Shown here piece after piece: positions 1-6,524 of a stretch of DNA of 21,938 nt (position 1 is its first letter; every line of letters begins with the position of its first letter). Source of the DNA: Bacteroidales bacterium (GTDB lineage Bacteria > Bacteroidota > Bacteroidia > Bacteroidales > UBA932); assembly GCA_024689525.1 (NCBI GenBank), contig JAILDI010000081.1:1-21938 (forward strand), in the 5' to 3' direction. Below the pieces are notes generated by a model. That model ran no database searches and was not told the DNA's origin. It saw only the letters and a list, made by a program, of their open reading frames with translations. The translations under genes were made by a program, and so were the position numbers.

Positions 1-578
1 TAGCGGCGGGCTTCGCAGGCCCAGTCATCGTCCTCATCGCCCCAGAAGCCACATTTGCTCAGCGCGCCGAACTTGCCGAAGGCATCGGCACTGAACAGAA
101 TTCCATCCTCCTCCAGGAAGGAAACCATCACCTCCGGCCAGTGCACCAGCGGCGCGGCGAAGAACTTCAGCGTCTTGCCGGGGCCGAGCTCCAGAGTATC
201 GCCCTCCTTTATTATTTGTACTTTCGGGTCGATGCCGGGGAAGAACTGGCCAAGCATCTTCAGGGCCGGAGCGCTTGTCACAAGCGTGCAGGAAGGGTAT
301 TCCTTCAGCGTTTCAGCTATGAGCGCCGCGTGATCCGGCTCCATATGATGGGCCACCAGATAATCCGGCGTGCGGCCGTGAAGGGCTTCCTTCAGGTTCG
401 CGCGCCAGGCGTCGGCCACATCGGCATCGGCCGTATCCATTATGGCGATTTTTTCACTGTCGATGAGGTAGGAATTGTACGCCATCCCCTCCGGCAGGAT
501 GTACTGGCCCTCGAAGAGGTCCTGCTCCAGGGCGTCCGCCCCGATATAGATTATTCCAGGTGCGATCTGTCTGTTCAT
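1..578 (-). CDS. fprA: A-type flavoprotein (FprA / flavo-diiron protein), N-terminal part, cut by window edge
   Basis: The minus-strand reading frame from ATG at 578 stays open for 192 codons to the left edge. It encodes the metallo-beta-lactamase-like diiron domain of an FprA-type flavoprotein, a cytoplasmic enzyme that reduces O2 to water or NO to N2O in anaerobes. Visible iron ligands are H78, E80, D82 and H83 in HMEPDH, then H146 in LVHWPE and D165 in SADAFG. The stretch WACEARR near residue 186 is typical of the family just before the last ligand. The C-terminal flavodoxin domain lies outside the window, so a rubredoxin fusion cannot be excluded. The start is supported by a TAAATTTG -7 box 23 bases upstream. 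It appears to be transcribed alone, behind the terminator of the lipoprotein gene. Confidence 0.88.
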   Translation of the reverse strand, partial: MNRQIAPGIIYIGADALEQDLFEGQYILPEGMAYNSYLIDSEKIAIMDTADADVADAWRANLKEALHGRTPDYLVAHHMEPDHAALIAETLKEYPSCTLVTSAPALKMLGQFFPGIDPKVQIIKEGDTLELGPGKTLKFFAAPLVHWPEVMVSFLEEDGILFSADAFGKFGALSKCGFWGDEDDDWACEARR

Positions 579-600
579 GTTCCCGTAGATTTTGAAGGCA

Positions 601-631
601 CAAATTTACACTAAAAAAGGCAGCATTCCAA
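601..631 (-). promoter_or_regulatory. Bacteroidota-type promoter of the FprA gene
   Basis: On the minus strand, TAAATTTG (601-608) matches the -7 consensus TAnnTTTG. TTGG (628-631) lies 19 bases upstream, at the expected -33 position. The -33 element sits inside the terminator hairpin of the preceding lipoprotein gene. Confidence 0.6.
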
Positions 632-644
632 GAGGAACGCTGCC
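612..644 (-). terminator. Rho-independent terminator of the lipoprotein gene
   Basis: Read on the minus strand, an 11-nt stem (634-644 with 619-629, one A-C mismatch) with a 4-nt loop is followed by TTTTTTA (612-618). It lies about 20 bases after the stop of the 666-1133 gene. Confidence 0.8.
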
Positions 645-665
645 CGTAGACGTATTTGCCGATGG

Positions 666-1133
666 CTAGTCTTGCATGTTTTCGTATTCCGCCACCAGAT
701 TCACTTTCAGGTCCTTGCCGTTTTCGTCTTTGGCGTCAAGAATAATCTCGTAGTGAGTGTTGTCCTTTTTCTTGAAAGTCTGCTTGCCGTTGGCGGGAAC
801 TGCGGAATATACTCTGTCGCCCGGATACATTACATCGAGGCAAAGCCTGTCTCCGTAACCGAAGTCGTCGTTGATGGTAACTGTCCTGCCCTTGAGGTCT
901 TCGCCTAATGATATCGGGGTGTCAAGCATACCGCTGGCGATTGTCTTGCCGTCCTCCGTAAGGACCAGCTGGAGCCAGAAGAAATGGTTGCCCTTTATAT
1001 CATATTTAGCTTTTACGTTCGTGTAGGTTTGCCCGTTCACGGTGACTTTGTTATTGCTTGCGTTGTCTTTGTTGCAGGCTGCAAGGCACATCATGGCTGC
1101 ACCGAGTGCAAGGATAAGTTTGTAGAGTTTCAT
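666..1133 (-). CDS. Small predicted lipoprotein of unknown function
   Basis: This encodes 155 residues. The N terminus MKLYKLILALGAAMM is a hydrophobic signal peptide followed by the lipobox LAAC, so the mature protein should be lipidated at Cys20 and sit in the cell envelope. The rest is polar and beta-rich (for example KVTVNGQTYTNVKAKYD), with no motif I recognise; a small beta-sandwich envelope protein is plausible but not shown. Upstream in-frame starts exist at 1151 and 1187. The -7 box at 1157-1164 puts the transcription start near 1150, so ATG 1133 is preferred. A strong terminator follows the stop codon. It is monocistronic and divergent from the DUF486 gene. Confidence 0.8.
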   Translation of the reverse strand: MKLYKLILALGAAMMCLAACNKDNASNNKVTVNGQTYTNVKAKYDIKGNHFFWLQLVLTEDGKTIASGMLDTPISLGEDLKGRTVTINDDFGYGDRLCLDVMYPGDRVYSAVPANGKQTFKKKDNTHYEIILDAKDENGKDLKVNLVAEYENMQD

Positions 1134-1156
1134 AGTGTTACTTGTTGTCATTTCGA

Positions 1157-1188
1157 CAAAAGTAGTGTTTCCCGCGCATAATTGCAAG
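1157..1188 (-). promoter_or_regulatory. Promoter of the lipoprotein gene
   Basis: The minus strand carries TACTTTTG (1157-1164) as -7 box and CTTG (1185-1188) 20 bases upstream as -33 box. Transcription would begin near 1150, leaving a short leader before ATG 1133. Confidence 0.65.
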
Positions 1189-1196
1189 GTTTTTTG

Positions 1197-1204
1197 TAAC
1201 TTTG
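1197..1204 (+). promoter_or_regulatory. Promoter -7 box of the DUF486 gene
   Basis: TAACTTTG on the plus strand matches TAnnTTTG and lies 26 bases before ATG 1231. No good -33 element is visible. The region overlaps the -33 box of the divergent lipoprotein promoter (1185-1188), so the two promoters share DNA. Confidence 0.6.
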
Positions 1205-1230
1205 CGCCCCGTTTTTAAGAGATACTTGAT

Positions 1231-1599
1231 ATGCAAGGCTTTTGGACTGTACTTATGCTCATTTGTTCCAACGTGTTCATGACGTTCGCGTGGTACGGAC
1301 ATCTGAAGCTCAGCGAGATGAAGATCTCCACCGGATGGCCGCTCATCCTGGTGATTCTGTTCTCGTGGGGAATAGCATTCTTCGAGTACTGCCTCACGGT
1401 GCCCGCCAACCGCATAGGCTTCTCCGGCAACGGGGGCCCGTTCAACTTGATGCAACTGAAGGTGATTCAGGAGGTTATCTCCCTCACCGTCTTCACATTG
1501 ATCGTGATGTTCGTATTCAAGGGCCAGCCACTTCAGTGGAATCACCTGGTGGCCTTCGTGTGTATGGTCCTTGCGGTGTTTTTCGTGTTCTTGAAGTAA
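1231..1599 (+). CDS. DUF486 / DMT-superfamily small membrane protein
   Basis: This encodes 122 residues with four hydrophobic segments: about 4-21, 35-55, 83-98 and 105-121. Sequence features such as TFAWYGHLK, the ILFSWGIAFFEYCL segment and the loop VPANRIGFSGNGGPF are characteristic of the DUF486 family. That family is grouped with drug/metabolite transporters but has no established substrate. Length matches the family (about 110-120 residues). The start ATG is placed by the TAACTTTG -7 box 26 bases upstream. The stop codon is followed immediately by a 96-nt nested palindrome that probably ends transcription. The family assignment is secure; the physiological role is unknown. Confidence 0.88.
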   Translation: MQGFWTVLMLICSNVFMTFAWYGHLKLSEMKISTGWPLILVILFSWGIAFFEYCLTVPANRIGFSGNGGPFNLMQLKVIQEVISLTVFTLIVMFVFKGQPLQWNHLVAFVCMVLAVFFVFLK

Positions 1600-1695
1600 T
1601 TGATGAAAAATCTATAGTGGAGTCGGACAAAACTTTTCGACGACGTTTTTTTGGCTAGAAAAGTTTTAGTCCGCGGAACGATGATTTTTCATCAA
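1600..1695. terminator. Nested palindrome filling a convergent gene junction; probable bidirectional terminator
   Basis: The outer arms TTGATGAAAAATC (1600-1612) and GATTTTTCATCAA (1683-1695) are perfect 13-nt inverted repeats. The inner arms CGGACAAAACTTTTC (1624-1638) and GAAAAGTTTTAGTCCG (1658-1673) pair over 15 bp with one bulged T. The loop (1639-1657) contains seven T. The palindrome starts on the base after the DUF486 stop and ends one base before the dapD stop. Either strand gives a long hairpin rich in U, consistent with termination from both sides, although no classical U tail lies outside the stem. Confidence 0.65.
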
Positions 1696-1696
1696 T

Positions 1697-2476
1697 CTAT
1701 CGCAGCATGTCTTCGAGGCGGACGGAACCGGAGGTTTTGTCGTCGCGATATTTCACAATCACAGGACAGTACAGATGTACGCCGCTTTCGAGCGGTTTGC
1801 CGTCGCGGACGATGGGCTTGGAGCCGCTCACCACAACGGCGCCCTTGGGAACGACGATGCGCCCGTCGGCATTGCGGCGGATGAATTCGCCCGTGGTGGC
1901 ATCGAAGATTGCCGTGGAAGACGTAATAATCACGCCCGAGGCAATCACTGCCCCTTCCTGCACGATCGTACCCTCATAGATTCCGCAGTTTCCGCCGATG
2001 AAGGCATTGTCCTCGATAATCGTGGGCAGGGCTCCGGCGGGCTCCAGCACGCCTCCGATCTGGGTCGATGCCGAAATGTGGATATGGCTTCCCACCTGGG
2101 CGCATGAGCCGATGGTGACGTGGCTGTCGACCATCGTCCCTTCGCCCACCCAGGCACCCACGTTCACGTAGGCCGGGGGCATTATTATCGACCCCGGAGC
2201 CATATAGGCGCCGCGCCTCACCGCGCTTCCGCCGGGGACGATACGGACGCCGTCCTCCTTGGTGAACTTGCGAACCGGGAAGATATCCTTATCGAAGTAC
2301 GGGAACTGTCCCTGGGACATGTCCTGGACAACGCCAAGACGGAATCCCTCAAGAATGATTTCCTTGATTTCGCGGTTCACTTTCCACTCGCCTTTCTCCT
2401 TGTAGGCCACGCGGACCTCGCCCTTCTCCAGGGCGTCCAGAACCGACAGAACTTTTTCGCGGGTAATTCGTATCAT
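1697..2476 (-). CDS. dapD: 2,3,4,5-tetrahydropyridine-2,6-dicarboxylate N-succinyltransferase
   Basis: This encodes 259 residues, close to the usual 270. DapD transfers succinyl from succinyl-CoA to tetrahydrodipicolinate, committing the pathway to the succinylase branch of DAP/lysine synthesis in the cytoplasm. The N-terminal third is helical. From about residue 75 a left-handed beta-helix of hexapeptide repeats follows, with family blocks VRIVPGGSAVRRGAYMAPG, NVGAWVGEGTMVDSHV and IGGVLEPAGALPTIIEDNAF. The C terminus LYCPVIVKYRD is also typical. The ATG overlaps the dapA stop by 4 nt (ATGA), implying translational coupling and co-transcription. The gene ends one base from the palindrome at 1600-1695. 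Assignment is firm from sequence alone. Confidence 0.95.
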   Translation of the reverse strand: MIRITREKVLSVLDALEKGEVRVAYKEKGEWKVNREIKEIILEGFRLGVVQDMSQGQFPYFDKDIFPVRKFTKEDGVRIVPGGSAVRRGAYMAPGSIIMPPAYVNVGAWVGEGTMVDSHVTIGSCAQVGSHIHISASTQIGGVLEPAGALPTIIEDNAFIGGNCGIYEGTIVQEGAVIASGVIITSSTAIFDATTGEFIRRNADGRIVVPKGAVVVSGSKPIVRDGKPLESGVHLYCPVIVKYRDDKTSGSVRLEDMLR

Positions 2477-3342
2477 AGCTCTTGCAGTGTTTTCTTCATC
2501 AACTCTTCTGTTTCCGGTAGGGCCTTCACCAGCGGCAGGCGCAGGCTGTTCTCCATAAGCCCCAGTTGTGCCATCGCGGCCTTTCCGGGGATGGGGTTGG
2601 CCTCCACGAAGAGGTTCTTGAACAGGTTGTGCAGCTTGGCGTCCCAGGCTTCAGCATCGACCCATTTCTTGTCGAGCGCCGCATGGGTGAATTCCACCAT
2701 CTCCTTCGGGCAAACGTTCGATGCCACGCTGATCACGCCCGCCGCGCCCTTTTTCATTAGCGTGAGGGTGTCGTCGTCATTGCCGCTGAGCAGCTCGAAC
2801 CCCTCCGGCTTGCCCTCCAGTATGGCCGATGCCTGCGCGATATTCCCCGACGCCTCCTTCACCGCGATGATGTTGGGAACATCCTTCGCGAGCCTGAGGG
2901 TTGTCGACGCCTCGATGTTGCACCCGGTGCGGCCGGGCACGTTATACAGGATTACCGGCTTTGGCGTATGTGATGCAATTAGCTTAAAATACTCATACAG
3001 GCCTCTCTGCGGCGGCTTATTGTAGTACGGGGCCACCACAAGGAAAGCATCGGCCTCGTGAAGAAGATCGATGTTGGCCATCGTCCCCTCCGGCGAATTC
3101 GTGCCCACACCCACAATCACGGGAATGCCGCCCGCGTTTTCCTTTACGGTTTTGAACACATTTACCTTCTCCTCCGCACTTAGGCAGGGCGTTTCCCCCG
3201 TCGTCCCCAGCGGCACCAGGAAATCCATCCCTGCCTCCACCTGACGCCTCGTCAGCGCCGCCATCGCCTCATAATCCACCTTCCCGCCCTTGAAAGGCGT
3301 AAACATCGCAGTTCCGCATCCCTTGAGTATAAGCTTTTCCAT
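2473..3342 (-). CDS. dapA: 4-hydroxy-tetrahydrodipicolinate synthase
   Basis: This encodes 289 residues, the normal length for DapA, a cytoplasmic TIM-barrel lyase. It condenses pyruvate with aspartate semialdehyde, the first committed step to DAP and lysine. Visible residues are the Schiff-base lysine K162 (IAVKEASGN), the proton-relay Y133 and carboxylate-binding R138 in ILYNVPGRTG, and the T47-T48 pair in PLGTTGET. It is the first gene of a two-gene unit with dapD. It is separated from dapB, upstream on the same strand, by 514 nt of repeats, so it probably has its own promoter. No lysine riboswitch is recognisable upstream. Confidence 0.96.
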   Translation of the reverse strand: MEKLILKGCGTAMFTPFKGGKVDYEAMAALTRRQVEAGMDFLVPLGTTGETPCLSAEEKVNVFKTVKENAGGIPVIVGVGTNSPEGTMANIDLLHEADAFLVVAPYYNKPPQRGLYEYFKLIASHTPKPVILYNVPGRTGCNIEASTTLRLAKDVPNIIAVKEASGNIAQASAILEGKPEGFELLSGNDDDTLTLMKKGAAGVISVASNVCPKEMVEFTHAALDKKWVDAEAWDAKLHNLFKNLFVEANPIPGKAAMAQLGLMENSLRLPLVKALPETEELMKKTLQEL

Positions 3343-3363
3343 ATCAGTTTCGTTTTAGTTCCA

Positions 3364-3370
3364 CAAGATA
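3364..3370 (-). promoter_or_regulatory. Weak candidate -7 box of dapA-dapD
   Basis: TATCTTG on the minus strand, 21 bases before ATG 3342, resembles TAnnTTTG but lacks one T. No convincing -33 box is seen. It is the best candidate in the leader. Confidence 0.3.
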
Positions 3371-3405
3371 CGAATTTTTTACGAATCCCACACACACAGC
3401 CCCGT

Positions 3406-3585
3406 TCCCGAAGGTCCATCCACCTGCACCTTTAGGCGCATTTTACCCCCTTTTTGCTCCCGAAGGTCCATCGCCCGGCACCTTCGGCAACACCCCACCT
3501 GCACTTAAGGGGACATTTCCCAGCACCCTAAAGTACAAAAACGCCCCAAAATGTACTTAAGGGGACGTCTCCCGACACCCTAAAG
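3406..3585. repeat. Palindromic-arm array, locus 1 (52-nt period, two arm types)
   Basis: TCCCGAAGGTCCATC occurs at 3406-3420 and 3458-3472. ACTTAAGGGGAC occurs at 3503-3514 and 3555-3566, each followed by CACCCTAAAG (3524-3533, 3576-3585). Both pairs are spaced exactly 52 nt. The repeats alternate with their own near-inverse: CCCTAAAGTACA (3526-3537) pairs with TGTACTTAAGGG (3552-3563) with one mismatch, and CCCGAAGGT pairs with ACCTTCGG. The spacer 3537-3552, read on the minus strand, is ATTTTGGGGCGTTTTT, nearly the same as the spacers in the arrays at 14.6 kb and 21.1 kb. Confidence 0.7.
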
Positions 3586-3612
3586 CGCACCTGGTCCCAC
3601 ACTTGCCAAACC

Positions 3613-3721
3613 CCTGGCGGCCAACTCACTAATACTCAACGAGTTCATTATTTCCCGGTGCAAATTTTCTTGCACCGGCAACCCCCTTAACCCGCTGTAC
3701 CACAGCCACTTACCCGCCAGG
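3613..3721. repeat. Palindromic element A
   Basis: The outer arms are CCTGGCGG (3613-3620) and CCGCCAGG (3714-3721). Inside are a central perfect hairpin CCGGTGCA/TGCACCGG (3655-3662, 3671-3678) and a small hairpin GCTGT-acc-ACAGC (3694-3706). The left arm is followed by GCCAAC-like sequence and the motif CAACGAGTTCATTA. The same order of parts, with different arms, is found at 15584-15697. Confidence 0.6.
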
Positions 3722-3755
3722 CGAAAACCATCGACATTAGCGCAAAGTGGATGTG

Positions 3756-3840
3756 GTTGATATACAACGAGATGCGAAAAGTAAATGCGGCGAAATGCCG
3801 CATTTAAAATCAACAAGTCGCTGATATACAGCGAGTTGTA
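3756..3840. repeat. Palindromic element C, with a possible dapB terminator hairpin
   Basis: The parts in order are GTTG-ATATA-CAAC followed by GAGATG (from 3756), a perfect 10-bp hairpin TAAATGCGGC/GCCGCATTTA with a 5-nt loop (3782-3806), and CGCTG-ATATA-CAGCG followed by AGTTG (3819-3838). The motif TGATATACARCGAG is therefore present twice, 64 nt apart. On the minus strand the hairpin is followed by ACTTTTC about 50-75 bases after the dapB stop, so it could terminate the asd-dapE-dapB transcript. Confidence 0.5.
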
Positions 3841-3856
3841 TTTTACGCGTGCAAGG

Positions 3857-4519
3857 TTACAGGAGGTCGCTGAACTTGTGGACGCCGGTGAGGCCTTCGG
3901 TCATGAGGGCGGCGACGACGGCGCCACGGGAGAGGCATTCGCGGGAGAAGGCTTCGTGACTGAAGGTGAGTTTGTCTACCTCGCTCTGGAGCGTTACCGT
4001 GTGGATGCCGGGGACTTCGCCTTCGCGGACGGATGTGATTTCCGGTTTCACGCCAAGGCCTTCCTCAACCAGTTCGCCAAGGGTGATGGCAGTGCCGGAG
4101 GGGGCGTCCAGTTTGTGGATGTGGTGGATTTCCTCGATGGAGGGTACGTAGCCCGCACCTTTGAGAAGGCCGGACACGCGGGTGACGGCGGCAAACAGCG
4201 CATTCACGCCCAGCGAGAAGTTGGACGCGTAGATAAGCGTGGTGCCCGCATCCTCGAAGGCTTTCAGCACCTGCGGGGCGATGTCGTTCCAGCCCGTGGT
4301 GCCCACCACGGCGGCCTTGAAGCTACGCGCGATGAACTCGTAGTTGGCGCGGAACGCCTGCGGCCAGGTGAAGTCGATGCACACGCTATCGCGGGCCACA
4401 TCGGCCGGTACTGAACAGATATCCTCGCTCACTGCGGCGATTTCGATGCCGCGGCGCTTGAGCTCCGCCTCAATCATATGGCCCATCCGGCCGTATCCTG
4501 AAATGACAACTTTAATCAT
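3857..4519 (-). CDS. dapB: 4-hydroxy-tetrahydrodipicolinate reductase
   Basis: This encodes 220 residues, a shorter variant of DapB (the E. coli enzyme is about 270). It reduces hydroxy-tetrahydrodipicolinate with NAD(P)H in the cytoplasm. The Rossmann motif SGYGRMG sits at residues 7-13. The catalytic/substrate block EEIHHIHKLDAPSGTA lies at 129-144, with H132, H133 and K136. VGTTGW at 72-77 is the conserved nucleotide-side loop. The ATG overlaps the stop of dapE by 4 nt, making it the third gene of an asd-dapE-dapB unit. The deletion relative to proteobacterial DapB lies between residues 30 and 45, in the region after the Rossmann motif; all key motifs remain. Confidence 0.95.
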   Translation of the reverse strand: MIKVVISGYGRMGHMIEAELKRRGIEIAAVSEDICSVPADVARDSVCIDFTWPQAFRANYEFIARSFKAAVVGTTGWNDIAPQVLKAFEDAGTTLIYASNFSLGVNALFAAVTRVSGLLKGAGYVPSIEEIHHIHKLDAPSGTAITLGELVEEGLGVKPEITSVREGEVPGIHTVTLQSEVDKLTFSHEAFSRECLSRGAVVAALMTEGLTGVHKFSDLL

Positions 4520-5490
4520 CTGGAGATTTCTTTAAACATACGTACATACTGCTCAACGGCGGTTTCCATATCCTGCAAAAGGATGTATTCGTCCGGGCGG
4601 TGTGCAACTTTTACGGTGCCGGGGCCAAAGATGGCCTTGTGGGCGAAGCCGCTCAGGTGCGGGGCATCGGTGCCGAACGCCGCGGGGGCGGATTCGAAAC
4701 CGTCAAGCGTGAAATACCGTGCCGGGGTGTCTCCGCCGCGGGCCACCACATCGACATTGGCCGATGCAGCCTGCTTCATAAAGGCCTCAACCGCCGCATC
4801 CGAAGCGAATGTTGTGCGGAAATACAGGCGGCAGGTGAGTTCCGGAGACAGGATGTTCTGCGGATTGTCGCTGCGCAGCATACCCACATTCCAGGTGGTT
4901 TTGCCCAGAACGGGGTCGTTGCCAAACGTCATCACGCGGAGTGACTTCATAAAGTCCAGGAACAGGTCCACTGCGCTAAGGCCGTACTCCGGATATCCGG
5001 AATGGAAGGCCTTGCCGTGGAACGTGAGGTCGTAGGACTTTGTACCCTTGCTGGCGCTCACCATCTTGTTTTCAGTGGGCTCACCTATAATAAGATATGG
5101 AGCCGTGAATCCCAACTTGGAAAACGCCTTGGCACCCCAGGATCCTGTTTCCTCGCCCGTTAAAACTAGCAGCCCAAAATCAGAACAGCCAGCCGACTCC
5201 AACTCCTTGCAAGCCGTGTACAAACATATTAGCTGCCCTTTTGCGTCGCAGGAGCCGCGGCCGATAACGCGATCGGCCTCAAAAACGGGCGGAATATACG
5301 GCGGCACCGTGTCCATATGCGTGCAGAACACAACGCGCGGCGTGCCCCATTTAAAGAACAGATTGCCTTCCGGAAGCCGCTCCTTCAAAGGCGCCTCCAG
5401 CCTGTCATACAGAAAATCCGACATCGGAGCCTCCTGCCCCGAAGATGAGTCGATGGAGAGTATCTCCTTGAATAATTCCAGGTCGATCAT
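4516..5490 (-). CDS. dapE: M20-family metallohydrolase, probable succinyl-diaminopimelate desuccinylase
   Basis: This encodes 324 residues with the full di-zinc set of the ArgE/DapE/CPG2 family: H58 and D60 (THMDTVPP), D82 (GRGSCDAKG), E113-E114 (TGEETGS), E137 (IGEPTE) and H297 (AHRPDE). H163 in AFHSG belongs to the dimerisation/lid domain. It is somewhat shorter than classical DapE (about 375). The sequence alone fits acetylornithine deacetylase or DapE. The 4-nt overlaps with asd before it and dapB after it, and the nearby dapD, favour hydrolysis of N-succinyl-LL-DAP to LL-DAP plus succinate. The family is certain; substrate is inferred from context. Confidence 0.8.
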   Translation of the reverse strand: MIDLELFKEILSIDSSSGQEAPMSDFLYDRLEAPLKERLPEGNLFFKWGTPRVVFCTHMDTVPPYIPPVFEADRVIGRGSCDAKGQLICLYTACKELESAGCSDFGLLVLTGEETGSWGAKAFSKLGFTAPYLIIGEPTENKMVSASKGTKSYDLTFHGKAFHSGYPEYGLSAVDLFLDFMKSLRVMTFGNDPVLGKTTWNVGMLRSDNPQNILSPELTCRLYFRTTFASDAAVEAFMKQAASANVDVVARGGDTPARYFTLDGFESAPAAFGTDAPHLSGFAHKAIFGPGTVKVAHRPDEYILLQDMETAVEQYVRMFKEISR

Positions 5491-6482
5491 TTTCCAAGCC
5501 AGCCGTTACGCAGAAGCACCTGGGCTATCTGCACTGCATTTGTAGCCGCTCCCTTGCGGATATTGTCCGATACGCACCACAGCACCAGCCCGTTCTCCAC
5601 GGTGGTGTCCCTGCGGATGCGGCCCACGAACACCTCGTCCTTGCCCCAGGCGTCCAGCGGCATCGGATACTCGCAACGGGAAGGATCGTCCTTAACCACC
5701 ACGCCGGGCATATCGGCCATAAGCCGACGGACCTCCTCCAGCGTGAAGGGCTTATGAAATTCAATGTTCACGCTCTCCGAATGGCCGCCCATCACGGGCA
5801 CGCGCACCGTAGTGGCGCAAACGCCGATGGACGGATCGCGCAGGATCTTGCGGGTTTCGTTGAGCATTTTCGCCTCTTCCTTCGTGAAACCGTCATCCAG
5901 GAACGAGTCGATATGGGGAATCACATTAAGGTCGATGCGGTGAGGGAAGTGCGAGCCCTGGGGACCACCTTCCCGCTCGCCGAGCAGATGGTTCACGCCC
6001 TTCTGCCCCGCGCCGGTGACGCTCTGATATGTCGATACGACGATGCGCTTTATGCCGAAAGCCTTGTGCAACGGCGCCAGCGGCAGCACCATCTGAATCG
6101 TGGAGCAGTTGGGATTGGCGATGATGTATCGGCCCTTCTCAAGCACATCGGCATTGATTTCCGGGACGACGAGGGGCACTTCCGGGTCCATACGCCAGCA
6201 CGAGGAGTTGTCCACCACATAGCAGCCGACGGCGGCAAAACGCGGCGCCAGCTCCTTGGACACAGCCCCGCCGGCGCTGAAAATCGCCAGCGCGGGCTTC
6301 TGTGCTATGGCCTCATCGGCACTCATCACCTCCCACTCGCGGCCCCGGAACTGCACCTTCTTGCCCCACGAGCGCGAAGAAGCTACGGGAAGCAGCTCGT
6401 CCACAGGGAAATTCCTCTCCTGAAGCACTTCCAACATCTTGGAGCCCACGAGCCCGGTGGCTCCCACAACTGCAACTTTCAT
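5487..6482 (-). CDS. asd: Aspartate-semialdehyde dehydrogenase
   Basis: This encodes 331 residues, normal for Asd, which reduces aspartyl phosphate to aspartate semialdehyde with NADPH. That product feeds lysine/DAP, methionine and threonine synthesis. Visible motifs are VGATGLVG (residues 6-13, NADP binding), the catalytic cysteine C126 in ANPNCSTIQM, the glycine-rich TGAGQKG loop, and the GHSESVN segment carrying the second active-site residue (His). It is first in the asd-dapE-dapB unit, with a 4-nt ATGA overlap to dapE. A TACATTTG -7 box lies 20 bases before the ATG. That promoter is partly embedded in the 3' end of the yfhO-like gene, and no terminator separates them, so read-through from yfhO is possible. 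Confidence 0.95.
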   Translation of the reverse strand: MKVAVVGATGLVGSKMLEVLQERNFPVDELLPVASSRSWGKKVQFRGREWEVMSADEAIAQKPALAIFSAGGAVSKELAPRFAAVGCYVVDNSSCWRMDPEVPLVVPEINADVLEKGRYIIANPNCSTIQMVLPLAPLHKAFGIKRIVVSTYQSVTGAGQKGVNHLLGEREGGPQGSHFPHRIDLNVIPHIDSFLDDGFTKEEAKMLNETRKILRDPSIGVCATTVRVPVMGGHSESVNIEFHKPFTLEEVRRLMADMPGVVVKDDPSRCEYPMPLDAWGKDEVFVGRIRRDTTVENGLVLWCVSDNIRKGAATNAVQIAQVLLRNGWLGK

Positions 6483-6502
6483 ATTCGATAAACTTTAGCT
6501 TA

Positions 6503-6510
6503 CAAATGTA
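6503..6510 (-). promoter_or_regulatory. Promoter -7 box of asd-dapE-dapB
   Basis: TACATTTG on the minus strand, 20 bases before ATG 6482, matches TAnnTTTG exactly. The -33 position would fall inside the last codons of the 6525-9026 gene and is poorly conserved. Confidence 0.55.
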
Positions 6511-6524
6511 CAAAAAATCAGCGA

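Larger units (their letters stand above)
3343..3856. other. Long repeat-rich intergenic region between dapB and dapA
   Basis: These 514 nt contain no convincing gene. Going from dapA outward they hold: a likely dapA promoter; a palindromic array with 52-nt period (3406-3585); palindromic element A (3613-3721); and element C (3756-3840), whose central hairpin may end the asd-dapE-dapB transcript. A 78-codon minus-strand frame at 3580-3816 runs across elements A and C and is not believable as a gene. Confidence 0.7.

Noticed and set aside
1600..1695. Miniature transposable element (MITE)
   Set aside because: Inverted repeats fit, but there is no target-site duplication and the ends coincide with both stop codons, which favours a terminator. 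It cannot be fully excluded without other copies.
3343..3405. Lysine riboswitch upstream of dapA
   Set aside because: The leader before dapA is only about 20-60 nt before repeats begin, and the conserved L-box elements are not seen. The asd leader is also too short.
3580..3816. 78-codon minus-strand frame between dapB and dapA
   Set aside because: It runs through palindromic elements A and C, has no promoter, and the protein has no family features.
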